Part shown: positions 1 to 6,671 of the stretch, one piece after another
How positions within the stretch are numbered: the stretch's first letter is position 1
Layout of the letters: the number at the start of each line of letters is the position of its first letter
Virus record (IMG/VR): IMGVR_UViG_3300049856_000226
Span: 1-30,051 of that record
From: a virus
Direction: 5' to 3' (one strand)
DNA: 30,051 bases
Program-made: the position numbers and the translations under genes
The notes under the pieces: generated by a model
The model's input: only the letters and a program-made list of their open reading frames with translations
What the model was told of the DNA's origin: nothing
Databases searched by the model: none

Positions 1-2
1 GG

Positions 3-203
3 TTTGTTGATTTATTGATTTTTGCTCATACAAAAATAGTTGAAGGAGCAACAAAAACCTGCCGCGATATTGTTCATTCGTATGGGATTGACTATAGCCT
101 GTCTACTCGTGGCCGCAAACGCTCCCATTTCTCTATTCTTCGTGATGTGTACGCCTGGCGTCTGGCCCACTCTCATGAATATAAAGAAGCCACCCATGCC
201 TAG
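3..203 (+). CDS. 3' end of a cut gene, unknown product
   Basis: This reading frame is open from the window edge and ends at a TAG that overlaps the ATG of the helicase gene (ATGCCTAG, ATG at 196). The visible 66 residues are mixed alpha-type sequence with a basic stretch (STRGRKRSH) and an aromatic, charged C-terminus (ILRDVYAWRLAHSHEY). The real start probably lies outside the window; a TTG at 15 exists but has no ribosome binding site. The stop/start overlap with the helicase suggests translational coupling in one early operon. I do not recognise the family. Basis: seen in sequence; function unknown. Confidence 0.5.
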   Translation, partial: FVDLLIFAHTKIVEGATKTCRDIVHSYGIDYSLSTRGRKRSHFSILRDVYAWRLAHSHEYKEATHA

Positions 204-1986
204 CGCCCTCCTCCTCGACCCCGAACTCCTGGCGGAACGTGCCGCTATCCTGGCCGTCGAGAACGACTTTCCCGACGAAGAGGCCGAAGCGCTGTCCTGG
301 TTCTGGCATAGCTGGGCACCCTCGCCACCTATGCCTTCCAGACTCACCTACACTGACTGGCCCCTGCGGCCTGCCTGGCCGCAGACGGTCTTGCAGCTCT
401 GCCCCTACGTCTCGCCTGTTGTACTCCGTCCGTACCAGAGTGACGCTGTGGATGCTGCCTATACTGCCTGGCAGGAAGGAGAGTCTGTGGTGCTGGATCT
501 GGCCACAGGCGCCGGCAAGTCCCTGGTCATTGCTGAACTGTGCAAACGTATCCCTGGCCGCATCCTCGTCATTACGCATCGGGCGGAATTGCTGGAGCAA
601 AACAGTGCAGAGCTGGCCTTGCTCATGGGCCCAAGCGTGGACTACGGGTTGTATTGTGCCGGGTTGCGCAAGAAGCAAGGGGGAAACCGCGTGGTCTTTG
701 CGTCGATTGCCTCTGCATACCGCAGTGGCGATACCCTATGGAAGGCTGGCCCCTTTACGGCCATCCTGATCGATGAGGCGCATAGAGTCCCATTACTGCA
801 CGACGCAAAAGGCGTCCCCCTCGCATCCATGTACCGGAGCTACTTTGATGCCATGCCCGAACGCCCGCCCCTGATCGGCTTGACTGCCACCCCAAGCCGC
901 ATGGGGACGCCGATCTATGGCCATCCTGATGCCTGGTTTGCGCGAGTGGCCAGCCGTGCCAGCATGCGCGACTTGACACCAGGATACCTCCTCCCACTGG
1001 TCCCGATACAGGGTATCGTGACGATTGATACCAGCAAAGTACATACCGTTGGCGGGGAATACAACACGAGGGAACTGAGCAACGCCGCGAGTGAAGAACG
1101 CATCGTCGAAGCGGCTGTCGAGGAGATATGCACCCATGCGCCACAGGTCGGCTGCAAGAGCTGGTTGGTTTTTTGTGTCGATCAGCGGCACTGTCATATC
1201 GTCGGGGCCGCGTTTGCGCGTCGCGGGGTGTCAGTCGGGGTGCTCACGGACCAAACCCCACGCAAAGAACGGGCTCAGCTCTTGGCCGCAACGAAGTCAG
1301 GCGGGCTGACGTGCTTAGTCAATTGCGAGATTGCCACGACGGGCAGTAATATCCCCCGACTTGATTGCCTAGTCATCCTCCGCCCGACAAAATCCAAGGA
1401 GCTTTTCATTCAGATGCTCGGGCGAGGGACGCGGCAGTTCGAGGGGCTTAAGCGCTGCATTGTGATGGACTATACCGACAATTCGGAGCAGCATGCGCCG
1501 TTGGAAGGCGTACCAACGCTTCGTGGGAATCCCACGTTGGAAGCAGCACGGGAAGCCGAAGAAGAGGCAGCACGGGAAGCCGTCCGCCAGAGAGAGGAGG
1601 AACGCCGGGCAAAGCACGCGGCGACCCTCGCGGGCAAACAAGACCCATCGCGCGCTCGCTATCAGGTCGAAAGCGTGCAGTATAGCGTGTCGCGGACGAA
1701 GGACGACACGCGGGATATGCTTGTGGTCGATTATCAATGTCCAGCGAGGCTTCGCGGAAAACGCCTACGTATCTGGGTGTGTCTCGAACACAAAGGCCGC
1801 GCTTTGCAGGCAGCAAAGCAGTGGGTCATGCGTCGGTGGGAGTCAGAAGAGGATGCCCAGCACGCCCTCGGCATGTCTCTTGTGGCACTTGCGCATCATT
1901 TACGCCACCGATGTCTCGCGCCGCAGACTATTGTCGTCGATGAGACTGATGCATTCCCCCGCGTATTAGAGGAAATATGGGCTTGA
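196..1986 (+). CDS. SF2 DEAH-box DNA helicase, phage replication type
   Basis: A 596-residue ATP-dependent helicase of superfamily 2 (ResIII plus Helicase_C organisation). Counting from the ATG at 196, Walker A ATGAGKS is at about 103-109, DEAH at 193-196, motif III LTATPS near 229-234 and motif VI QMLGRGTRQ at 406-414. A charged Glu/Arg coiled linker (about 440-500) leads to a C-terminal domain with VSRTKDD, LVVDYQCP and WVCLEHKGRALQAAKQWVM, a tail seen on phage replicative helicases. Upstream in-frame starts (TTG at 40, ATG at 175) are possible. I prefer 196 because it has AAAGAAG upstream and overlaps the previous stop codon. Likely role: unwinding at the phage origin or during recombination. 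Its stop codon lies inside the -35 box of the next promoter. Confidence 0.88.
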   Translation: MPSALLLDPELLAERAAILAVENDFPDEEAEALSWFWHSWAPSPPMPSRLTYTDWPLRPAWPQTVLQLCPYVSPVVLRPYQSDAVDAAYTAWQEGESVVLDLATGAGKSLVIAELCKRIPGRILVITHRAELLEQNSAELALLMGPSVDYGLYCAGLRKKQGGNRVVFASIASAYRSGDTLWKAGPFTAILIDEAHRVPLLHDAKGVPLASMYRSYFDAMPERPPLIGLTATPSRMGTPIYGHPDAWFARVASRASMRDLTPGYLLPLVPIQGIVTIDTSKVHTVGGEYNTRELSNAASEERIVEAAVEEICTHAPQVGCKSWLVFCVDQRHCHIVGAAFARRGVSVGVLTDQTPRKERAQLLAATKSGGLTCLVNCEIATTGSNIPRLDCLVILRPTKSKELFIQMLGRGTRQFEGLKRCIVMDYTDNSEQHAPLEGVPTLRGNPTLEAAREAEEEAAREAVRQREEERRAKHAATLAGKQDPSRARYQVESVQYSVSRTKDDTRDMLVVDYQCPARLRGKRLRIWVCLEHKGRALQAAKQWVMRRWESEEDAQHALGMSLVALAHHLRHRCLAPQTIVVDETDAFPRVLEEIWA

Positions 1987-2012
1987 CATGTGTGCTCTTT
2001 TTGTGGTACGAT
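1983..2012 (+). promoter_or_regulatory. sigma70-type promoter with extended -10
   Basis: A perfect -35 hexamer TTGACA (1983-1988) is followed by an 18-base spacer and TACGAT (2007-2012), with TGG directly before the -10, i.e. an extended -10 element. The -35 overlaps the stop codon of the helicase gene. Transcription would start near 2019, giving a leader of only about 17 bases before the ATG at 2036 of the ribbon-helix-helix gene. It would drive the regulator, the RDF-like gene and the small genes behind them independently of the helicase. Confidence 0.65.
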
Positions 2013-2035
2013 ATCCCCATGAAAGGAGCGCATAC

Positions 2036-2227
2036 ATGGCCCGCATGAAACATTGCTCGGTGCGTTTACCCCACGAGTTGTACGCCTGGCTGTTGGTTGG
2101 TGCGCAGGACGGAGCCTGCACCATGGGGGCAATGATTCGTCAGCATCTTACGCGCCAGCGCCAGGCCGACCGTGAAGCGCAAGCACTGGCGACACGGAAG
2201 CCCGCTGTCACCACCAAAGGAGCCTAG
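2036..2227 (+). CDS. small ribbon-helix-helix-like DNA-binding protein
   Basis: A 63-residue basic protein. After MARMKHCSVRLPHELYAWL, a short beta strand followed by a helix, comes a turn (DGACTMGAMIRQ) and a second helix ending in basic residues. This is the layout of CopG/Arc-type ribbon-helix-helix repressors, which bind DNA as dimers through the N-terminal strand. The ATG at 2036 is chosen because AAAGGAG lies at 2022-2028; an upstream in-frame ATG at 1988 lies inside the promoter. As first gene after a strong promoter it is a candidate autoregulator of the early operon. The family call rests on pattern only, so other small DNA-binding folds remain possible. Confidence 0.7.
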   Translation: MARMKHCSVRLPHELYAWLLVGAQDGACTMGAMIRQHLTRQRQADREAQALATRKPAVTTKGA

Positions 2228-2230
2228 TCT

Positions 2231-3238
2231 ATGGCCCGTACTCTTCCTCTGCGTCAGTCGTTTGCCCTCCTCGGGCGTATTCGTATCGGCGCGTCCGACA
2301 AACGCGAGCGCAACGGCAAGACCGTCAAAGTGCCGAGGCGCCTCGACAGCTTCCGGCTTACCTCCCAAGACAAGGCCGTGATAGATAAAGCCGCCCAGCT
2401 CTACGGTGGAGACGTCCAGGCTTGGCCCGACGCTCCGCAGGGTATTCCGCAGTGGCAGGTCATAACGACGGCCAACGCCATGCGCGTGATCGTGCAAGGG
2501 ACGGCCAGTATGCGCGCCTTCTACGAGGTCTGGGACGGGGAGACGTGTTCACAACGGTGTGACGGGTGCTACATTCTGAAGGACGTGGCCCACCCTGAAC
2601 GCGTGGGAGGGGAATGCACGTGTGAGGACGGGCAGGAGAGCGCGAGCAAATTAGTCACGCGGCTCGATTGCACGCTTCCTGACGTCGCGCCCTACGGCCT
2701 GTGGCGCTTGGCGTCGCACGGCATCAATGCCACGGCGGATATGCTCGGAACAGCGCGGCTCCTCGAAGCACAAGGGCAAGCGCCCACGCAGCCCTTTGAG
2801 GCCCTCTTGCGGCTTGACCAACGCCGCTCTGGGGGTCGCCTGATCCGCGTGCCCGTGCTGCATCCGCTCATGGGCCAGTCCGTTCCAGCTCCGCGGCTCG
2901 CCACCCCACTGCAGGCAGACGATGCGGCACGTGATCTGTTCGGGGATCATGTGCAGACTCTCGCGCCCGCGCTGCCTACCGAACCCAACGCCGAGGAGCG
3001 TGTGGACATTGATGACCTCATAGAAACCATTGAGGCGCTACTGAGAGACGGCGGGCTTGACCCGGCGCGCTACTGGTCGCGGTTGTGTGACCACTGGGCG
3101 ATTGAGCGCCCGCAGCATTTGACGAGCGGGCAGCTCCAAAATGTGCTTGGGAAGCTGCGGAGTGATCTAGCGCAACGGGCGAGCCAGGTGACCGCCGTCG
3201 AGGACGTGAGCGCTGAGGGTGATCATGTTCCATTCTGA
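2231..3238 (+). CDS. phiC31 gp3/RDF-like zinc-binding protein
   Basis: A 335-residue protein whose N-terminal half resembles the recombination directionality factor-like family typified by phiC31 gp3. It has FRLTSQDKAVIDKAAQLYGG at 41-60, then W..ITTANAMRVIV, a Cys cluster C106, C110, C113, C129, C131 suited to binding zinc, and LPDVAPYGLWRLASHGINA (about 149-167). Phage members of this family partner a large serine integrase and switch it to excision. The C-terminal third (about 230-335) is less typical, with an acidic helix and a small helical segment. AAAGGAG lies at 2216-2222, upstream of the ATG. It directly follows the ribbon-helix-helix gene. No integrase is present in the window, so the excision role is inferred; many relatives are simply uncharacterised. 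Confidence 0.6.
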   Translation: MARTLPLRQSFALLGRIRIGASDKRERNGKTVKVPRRLDSFRLTSQDKAVIDKAAQLYGGDVQAWPDAPQGIPQWQVITTANAMRVIVQGTASMRAFYEVWDGETCSQRCDGCYILKDVAHPERVGGECTCEDGQESASKLVTRLDCTLPDVAPYGLWRLASHGINATADMLGTARLLEAQGQAPTQPFEALLRLDQRRSGGRLIRVPVLHPLMGQSVPAPRLATPLQADDAARDLFGDHVQTLAPALPTEPNAEERVDIDDLIETIEALLRDGGLDPARYWSRLCDHWAIERPQHLTSGQLQNVLGKLRSDLAQRASQVTAVEDVSAEGDHVPF

Positions 3239-3255
3239 AGAGACAGGAGACGACG

Positions 3256-3486
3256 ATGTCGACACAATGTACCCATGTGTGCGTGAGGCGACACGGGGAA
3301 CTCCTGCTCTACACACGCTTTATGTCCTGGCAGGAGGCCAAAGACCACCAGGAGCAGAGAAAAGCGCATGGGGCCCATGTCTGGATTTGTCAAACGTCCC
3401 GCGCGGCGCAACAGTGGCTCGCTGAGCAGAGTGCCCGTGATGCCGCAGAAGAGATGCTGCAGAAGAACGGAGTCACTGATGGATAA
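3256..3486 (+). CDS. small Cys/His-containing protein, unknown
   Basis: A 76-residue protein with CTHVC near the N-terminus, an aromatic segment (LLYTRFMSW) and an amphipathic, Glu/Gln/Lys-rich second half ending in a helix (AAEEMLQKNG). AGGAG stands ahead of the ATG. It follows the RDF-like gene by 17 bases and overlaps the next gene by eight bases, so it is probably cotranscribed. The short CxxxC pair alone is not enough for a metal site. I do not recognise the family. Confidence 0.6.
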   Translation: MSTQCTHVCVRRHGELLLYTRFMSWQEAKDHQEQRKAHGAHVWICQTSRAAQQWLAEQSARDAAEEMLQKNGVTDG

Positions 3487-3670
3487 TCCTATGCACGCTT
3501 CGGCCTGCGCACTCTATCTCGTGCGCTTTCACCTGTCGCAGGCTATCCAAGACCTCCTGATCGATTCCCCCGCACTGACGGCGGGGGAGGTGGCAGACTA
3601 TGTGACGGAGGTGCTTGACGATGCTTACGACGACGCGGTCGAGAGCCTCAGGCTCTCCCCACGGCTCTAA
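3479..3670 (+). CDS. small acidic helical protein, unknown
   Basis: A 63-residue acidic protein with predicted helices (CALYLVRFHLSQAIQDLL and VADYVTEVLDDAYDDAVES). The frame is open further upstream, but the ATG at 3479 has GGAG at 3469-3472 and overlaps the previous gene, whereas longer versions would be embedded in that gene. An internal ATG at 3491 is a weaker alternative. The pattern is compatible with a small dimerising or protein-binding phage protein. No family recognised. Confidence 0.6.
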   Translation: MDNPMHASACALYLVRFHLSQAIQDLLIDSPALTAGEVADYVTEVLDDAYDDAVESLRLSPRL

Positions 3671-3682
3671 AGGAGTGCCCCG

Positions 3683-3850
3683 ATGGACATGAGACCCCGC
3701 GAGACGGCGCCTGGAACCCCCAAACCGACCTTTACCCTGTGCCCCACGTGCGGCAAAATGTGCTTAAAAGGCCGCACGTCTGAGGAGGGATTGCGCACAG
3801 CAGCGCTCGGGTTGCCGCATGTGTGCGTAATCGATGAGGAGCCCGTGTGA
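3683..3850 (+). CDS. 55-residue zinc-ribbon-like protein
   Basis: A short gene with a good ribosome binding site (AAAGGAG at 3669-3675) and an ATG at 3683. The 55 residues hold a Cys knuckle, CPTCGKMC, and a second His/Cys motif near the C-terminus (PHVCV), which together could bind one zinc ion. Its stop codon overlaps the GTG start of the next gene (GTGTGA). Small zinc-ribbon proteins are common in phage early regions, but this one has no assignable job. Confidence 0.6.
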   Translation: MDMRPRETAPGTPKPTFTLCPTCGKMCLKGRTSEEGLRTAALGLPHVCVIDEEPV

Positions 3851-4215
3851 CAGACAAAGAAATACTCATACAAGACCTCTCGAAAGCCTATGCTGCGCGG
3901 AAACATTTGGAGGAAAAACTTGAGACCTTGCAGGGACACACGCGTGCCTTAGAGCATGATGCCGGACTGGCGCTATCGCCGCTGCCGCTGGGGACGCGCC
4001 TTCAGTCTCATGGGCGACAGCCCAAACGGTATGAGTTGGTTGATGTGCGGTATGCATGGTCCTGCTTCACCGGCTACGAGCCTGGGACGTTCATTTTTTA
4101 TCTCATGCGCGTCAAAAAAAATGGCGCGTTGTGGAGCGGAAAGCCAACCACTTTTTGCGACATCTTCGCGGTGACGTACGATTTTGATGTTATTGCGCAG
4201 GAGGGATCACCATGA
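3847..4215 (+). CDS. protein with N-terminal coiled coil, unknown
   Basis: A 122-residue protein starting with GTG at 3847, overlapping the previous stop. Residues about 3-38 form a strongly charged heptad-like helix (LSKAYAARKHLEEKLETLQG). The rest looks like a compact beta domain with many aromatics (RYELVDVRYAWSCFTGYEPG, FIFYLMRVKKNG). The arrangement suggests an oligomer with a small globular head. No match to a family I can name. It overlaps the next small gene by four bases (ATG at 4212), again suggesting coupling. Confidence 0.65.
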   Translation: MTDKEILIQDLSKAYAARKHLEEKLETLQGHTRALEHDAGLALSPLPLGTRLQSHGRQPKRYELVDVRYAWSCFTGYEPGTFIFYLMRVKKNGALWSGKPTTFCDIFAVTYDFDVIAQEGSP

Positions 4216-4334
4216 AAGATCACCTGCTCCTGCCGTGGGAATCTCCCGCGCGCAGCTACCCGCTGTGGGGGCGTGTGTGCTATTTTCTGCTGGGGCTTGC
4301 CGTAGGGCTCCTGACGCTGGCGGTATGGCGATGA
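4212..4334 (+). CDS. 40-residue single-pass membrane peptide
   Basis: ATG at 4212 is preceded by GAGGGATCACC. The peptide has a polar, Pro-containing N-terminus and one hydrophobic segment of about 20 residues (from about 20 to 39, CYFLLGLAVGLLTLAVW) ending in Trp-Arg. It overlaps both neighbours: its ATG lies inside the end of the 3847 gene and its TGA overlaps the next ATG (ATGA at 4331). Basis: seen in sequence; function unknown. Small membrane peptides in phage early operons can be host-interaction or superinfection-exclusion proteins, but nothing here shows that. Confidence 0.5.
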   Translation: MKDHLLLPWESPARSYPLWGRVCYFLLGLAVGLLTLAVWR

Positions 4335-4603
4335 GTGCTCCTACGCTTCCCGACGACGAAGCGGTGCTGACTGCGGTGCTGACTATGGATGGTCCCGAAT
4401 CTGCCGGGGCGAGAAAGTTTTGGACGGACGCACGAATATTCGCGGCCTTCCTGGCCTTTTATCGTGAGCACGCGCGCTGGCCTGTGTATGGAGACCTTGT
4501 AGCATACTGGGGTACGCTGCCCAGCCACACCACGCTTCGCCGCCGTGGTGGGCTCGTCGCCATACGGCTCGCGGCACAACACCTGATGGAGCAAGAGCCA
4601 TGA
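4331..4603 (+). CDS. homing-endonuclease-associated-repeat-like small protein
   Basis: A 90-residue protein (start at 4331, overlapping the previous stop as ATGA; ATG at 4325 is also possible). The second half, FLAFYREHARWPVYGDLVAY followed by LPSHTTLRRRGGL, has the pattern of the short helix-turn-helix repeat often attached to HNH homing endonucleases (EHGRWP...GLPSYSTLRRRFG). No HNH or other nuclease motif is present, so on its own this is probably a small DNA-binding protein. It overlaps the nuclease gene that follows (ATGA at 4600), so the two proteins may be made together. Confidence 0.6.
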   Translation: MSAPTLPDDEAVLTAVLTMDGPESAGARKFWTDARIFAAFLAFYREHARWPVYGDLVAYWGTLPSHTTLRRRGGLVAIRLAAQHLMEQEP

Positions 4604-5052
4604 GCCGCGCAGACCGCTGGAGCGAAGCTGACCTCGCTGATGTGCTGAGCCGCAGCCAGTCTCGTGTGCTGTCCGCGCATCGCGGACTTCCGCGCCTGAG
4701 CGCCGCGCCTCTCGTCACCGCACCGATAGTTCCAGATCGGTACAAAAGCGACACCGAGCGTCGTTTTGCTACGGAGAATCTTGAGTCGTGGAAGCGCCAG
4801 GGGCAAATTGAGGAGTGGTGGTACGAGCCCATGAAGGGACTCTACCTCGCACCAGAGGCCACGTATACGCCGGACTTCATGACCTATCGTGTTGGGGAGG
4901 GCTGCGTGGTCTACGAGGTGAAGGGCGCGTTTATCCGGGAGAAAGATCGGCAAAAGTTGAAGCTCGCCGCTGCGGTCTATTGGTGCTTCCCCTTTCTATT
5001 GGCACAATGGAAAGAAGCGCAGTGGCACTATACCAGGATGCCAAGCGCATGA
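4600..5052 (+). CDS. PD-(D/E)XK nuclease, DUF1064-like
   Basis: A 150-residue protein with the core of a small PD-(D/E)XK nuclease: an early Glu in KSDTERRF (E53), then YTPDF (P91-D92) and YEVKGAF (E106, K108), followed by a basic helix (REKDRQKLKLAAAVY) and a hydrophobic strand. Phage proteins of this build (DUF1064, related to VRR-type and Holliday-junction-resolving nucleases) are found next to replication genes and are thought to process branched DNA. Its length is normal for the family. Start and stop both overlap neighbouring genes. The endonuclease call is firm at fold level; the substrate is inferred. Confidence 0.75.
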   Translation: MSRADRWSEADLADVLSRSQSRVLSAHRGLPRLSAAPLVTAPIVPDRYKSDTERRFATENLESWKRQGQIEEWWYEPMKGLYLAPEATYTPDFMTYRVGEGCVVYEVKGAFIREKDRQKLKLAAAVYWCFPFLLAQWKEAQWHYTRMPSA

Positions 5053-5348
5053 GGCAACAACAGATAGAACGTGACATCGACCATTTTGTTGGGAGCCCTG
5101 CCACCGAGGTTGATATTGACGCCTGGGTTGTCCTCGATGCGGCCTGGCGTGCGTATGAAAACATGATGGAAGATGATACGGCCTATAGCCAAAGGAACCA
5201 ACGCATCGATACGGCGGTTGATGAGGTCGAATCTGTGCTTGAGACAAGGCTTTCCATGGCAAATGGATCATTGATAACGGACATTCTTGAATCGCTGTAT
5301 AGGGTGGCATTCCTTCATGGGGTCTGTCGAGTGAGGAGTAGGCTATGA
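5049..5348 (+). CDS. acidic helical protein, unknown
   Basis: A 99-residue protein beginning at the ATG at 5049, which overlaps the nuclease stop. It is acidic in its centre (YENMMEDDTAY) and probably all-helical; the C-terminal half is VDEVESVLETRL and ITDILESLYRVAFLHGVCRVRSRL. The frame is open upstream, but that part lies inside the nuclease gene. Its last four bases overlap the next gene (ATGA at 5345). No family recognised. Its place beside the nuclease suggests a partner or another replication accessory protein. Confidence 0.6.
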   Translation: MRQQQIERDIDHFVGSPATEVDIDAWVVLDAAWRAYENMMEDDTAYSQRNQRIDTAVDEVESVLETRLSMANGSLITDILESLYRVAFLHGVCRVRSRL

Positions 5349-5554
5349 CGAGCCATTGCACCGGCAAGGCACACTACCCGAGCGCCGCCGCCGCGTGGCA
5401 CGCGCTGACGAGACGGCTACACCGGGCCACGCAGCTCACGAGCCAGGCACGCTTGCAGGCTAGGCATCACCAGGGGCACCGCGTGGGCATGCTGCGAGCG
5501 TACCGCTGCACGTGTGGTGGTTGGTGTCTCGGCCATCAGCCGGTCAAATACTAG
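5345..5554 (+). CDS. small basic Cys protein, zinc-finger-like
   Basis: A 69-residue, very basic protein with Cys5 near the N-terminus and a C-terminal knuckle YRCTCGGWCLGHQ. Small phage and actinobacterial proteins with an N-terminal Cys and a terminal YRCxxCGxWHxxH-type motif are common; the spacing here is C-x-C rather than C-x2-C. A middle helix rich in Arg, Gln and His (LHRATQLTSQARLQARHHQGH) could contact nucleic acid. ATGA overlap with the previous gene supports the start. Function unknown. Confidence 0.6.
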   Translation: MTSHCTGKAHYPSAAAAWHALTRRLHRATQLTSQARLQARHHQGHRVGMLRAYRCTCGGWCLGHQPVKY

Positions 5555-5576
5555 CCTACGCCAGAGGAGCACCAGT

Positions 5577-5792
5577 ATGATTGAAACACATAATTATATG
5601 AAGGTCTACGAGGAATACGACATAGAGACCTTTGGCAAGGCCAAGGGGGTGGCCCTCACAATACGAAACCATGGAACGAATCGTTTCATGGTCATTCTGG
5701 AAATGGCGACGGAGACGATTAATTTTCGGGTGACCGTGCTCGGCGCGGATGTTATGACAGCCGTAAACAACGCCTTGCACAGTAATAGGTAG
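5577..5792 (+). CDS. 71-residue protein, unknown
   Basis: ATG at 5577 has GAGGAG at 5564-5569. The protein has a mixed strand/helix pattern (MKVYEEYDIETFG, VALTIRNHGTNRFMVILEM, INFRVTVLGADVMTAVNNAL), as expected for a small alpha/beta fold. It is noticeably richer in AT than its neighbours, which may mark a recent insertion. It is followed by about 130 bases without a clear gene. No family recognised. Confidence 0.55.
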   Translation: MIETHNYMKVYEEYDIETFGKAKGVALTIRNHGTNRFMVILEMATETINFRVTVLGADVMTAVNNALHSNR

Positions 5793-5921
5793 GCGCCGCC
5801 CCGCGTTGGAGCGGCTGCCCTAGTAGCATGAGGGGCTCGACGGCGCGAGCGTCCTGAGCACGCGATGGCCCTGCCCCATTGCGCCGCGCATCTACACTAA
5901 GCAGGAAGGAGGAATGTGTCT
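5793..5921 (+). other. short intergenic stretch, no gene seen
   Basis: A gap of about 130 GC-rich bases. It contains a weak hairpin (GCTCG at 5835-5839 and CGAGC at 5846-5850) and the strong ribosome binding site AAGGAGG (5906-5912) of the next gene. No convincing promoter or terminator was seen; only 9-11 codon ATG frames occur. Confidence 0.4.
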
Positions 5922-6158
5922 ATGCCAAGTCCTACCGCGATTGTTACCTGCGAGGGCTGTGTCTATGCTGGGCGCCCGTGGCCTGTGACGTATACGCCTG
6001 CCAATGACCTATGGATCTGTGCCGAAGGCCACCAGCGCAATAGCGCCCAGGTGGATGCTCAGGAAGTTCCGTGGCATCAACTCACCACCTCGCCCTGGCC
6101 GTGGCTCATTTCCTGGCATCTGGGATTGCCAGAGGACGGCTACAACCAACGCAATTAA
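5922..6158 (+). CDS. small Cys-rich Trp-rich protein, unknown
   Basis: A 78-residue protein with C-x2-C (CEGC, about 10-13) and C-x3-H (CAEGH, about 35-39), suggesting one zinc site, then a Trp-rich tail (VPWHQLTTSPWPWLISWHLG). AAGGAGG at 5906-5912 sits nine bases before the ATG at 5922 and only three before an in-frame GTG at 5916, so I choose 5922. It is the last + strand gene of the left arm and ends three bases from the stop codon of the convergent late operon. Its strong ribosome binding site stands out among its neighbours. Confidence 0.6.
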   Translation: MPSPTAIVTCEGCVYAGRPWPVTYTPANDLWICAEGHQRNSAQVDAQEVPWHQLTTSPWPWLISWHLGLPEDGYNQRN

Positions 6159-6161
6159 CCG

Positions 6162-6671
6162 CTAGTCTGCCGGGGGTGTCTCGTCAGAGCACCCCTGGCG
6201 CTGCCACCCGGCTACCAGCACCACGCTCTCCTGGAGAGCGTGGTGCTGGCGCGCTAATGCACAAAGGTCGTCTGTCAATCGTTCCCGCTGGTGTCGCTCT
6301 CCGAGAAGCTGATCTTGGAAGTGCTGCCGTTCCCGCTCCAACCGCTCCGCTATCTCGCTCCGCTGCCGCGCTTCGGCTCGCCGTGCCGCATGACACCGTG
6401 CTATTTCGGCCTCTTGTGCTCCGATCCTGGTGTGCAGCGCGTGCAGTTCCTCGACGACGGACGCCAGCCCGCGCGCGTTGTCTTTAGCGAGCACGGTCGC
6501 GGCTTCCGCTTCGGCTTGCGCTAATACATTCGCCTGCTCTGCCGCCTGCGTCTGACGCCGGTTGTGCACGGTCTGCCAGACCATCACCGCCAGCGTCCCT
6601 ACGCCCACTGCGCCAGCCGTAGTGCCATCGGGCAGGGCTACCCATGCGTCCTGCAGCCAAGTCGAGAGCAT
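6162..6671 (-). CDS. N-terminal membrane anchor plus long coiled coil (spanin-like topology)
   Basis: A 169-residue protein. A hydrophobic stretch (about 18-34, TAGAVGVGTLAVMVWQTV) is followed by over 100 residues of Ala/Glu/Arg/Gln-rich coiled coil (ANVLAQAEAEAATVLAK, EIAERLERERQHFQDQLL). This is the topology of an inner-membrane spanin or another envelope-anchored lysis accessory protein. The frame is open 98 codons further upstream, but that part covers other minus-strand genes; the ATG at 6671 has GGAGG close upstream and overlaps the stop of the gene before it (TGATG). No outer-membrane spanin partner was seen, so a simple coiled-coil phage protein is the alternative. Confidence 0.6.
   Translation of the reverse strand: MLSTWLQDAWVALPDGTTAGAVGVGTLAVMVWQTVHNRRQTQAAEQANVLAQAEAEAATVLAKDNARGLASVVEELHALHTRIGAQEAEIARCHAARRAEARQRSEIAERLERERQHFQDQLLGERHQRERLTDDLCALARQHHALQESVVLVAGWQRQGCSDETPPAD
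6215..6249. repeat. palindrome with 17-bp perfect arms at the convergent junction
   Basis: Left arm 6215-6231, centre base T6232, right arm 6233-6249. The arms are exact reverse complements (left arm starts CCAGCACC, right arm ends GGTGCTGG). It lies inside the 3' part of the minus-strand coiled-coil gene, about 57 bases beyond the stop of the last + strand gene. No T-run follows on either strand, so it is not a classical intrinsic terminator, but a hairpin this strong could block transcripts from both arms. Confidence 0.8.
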
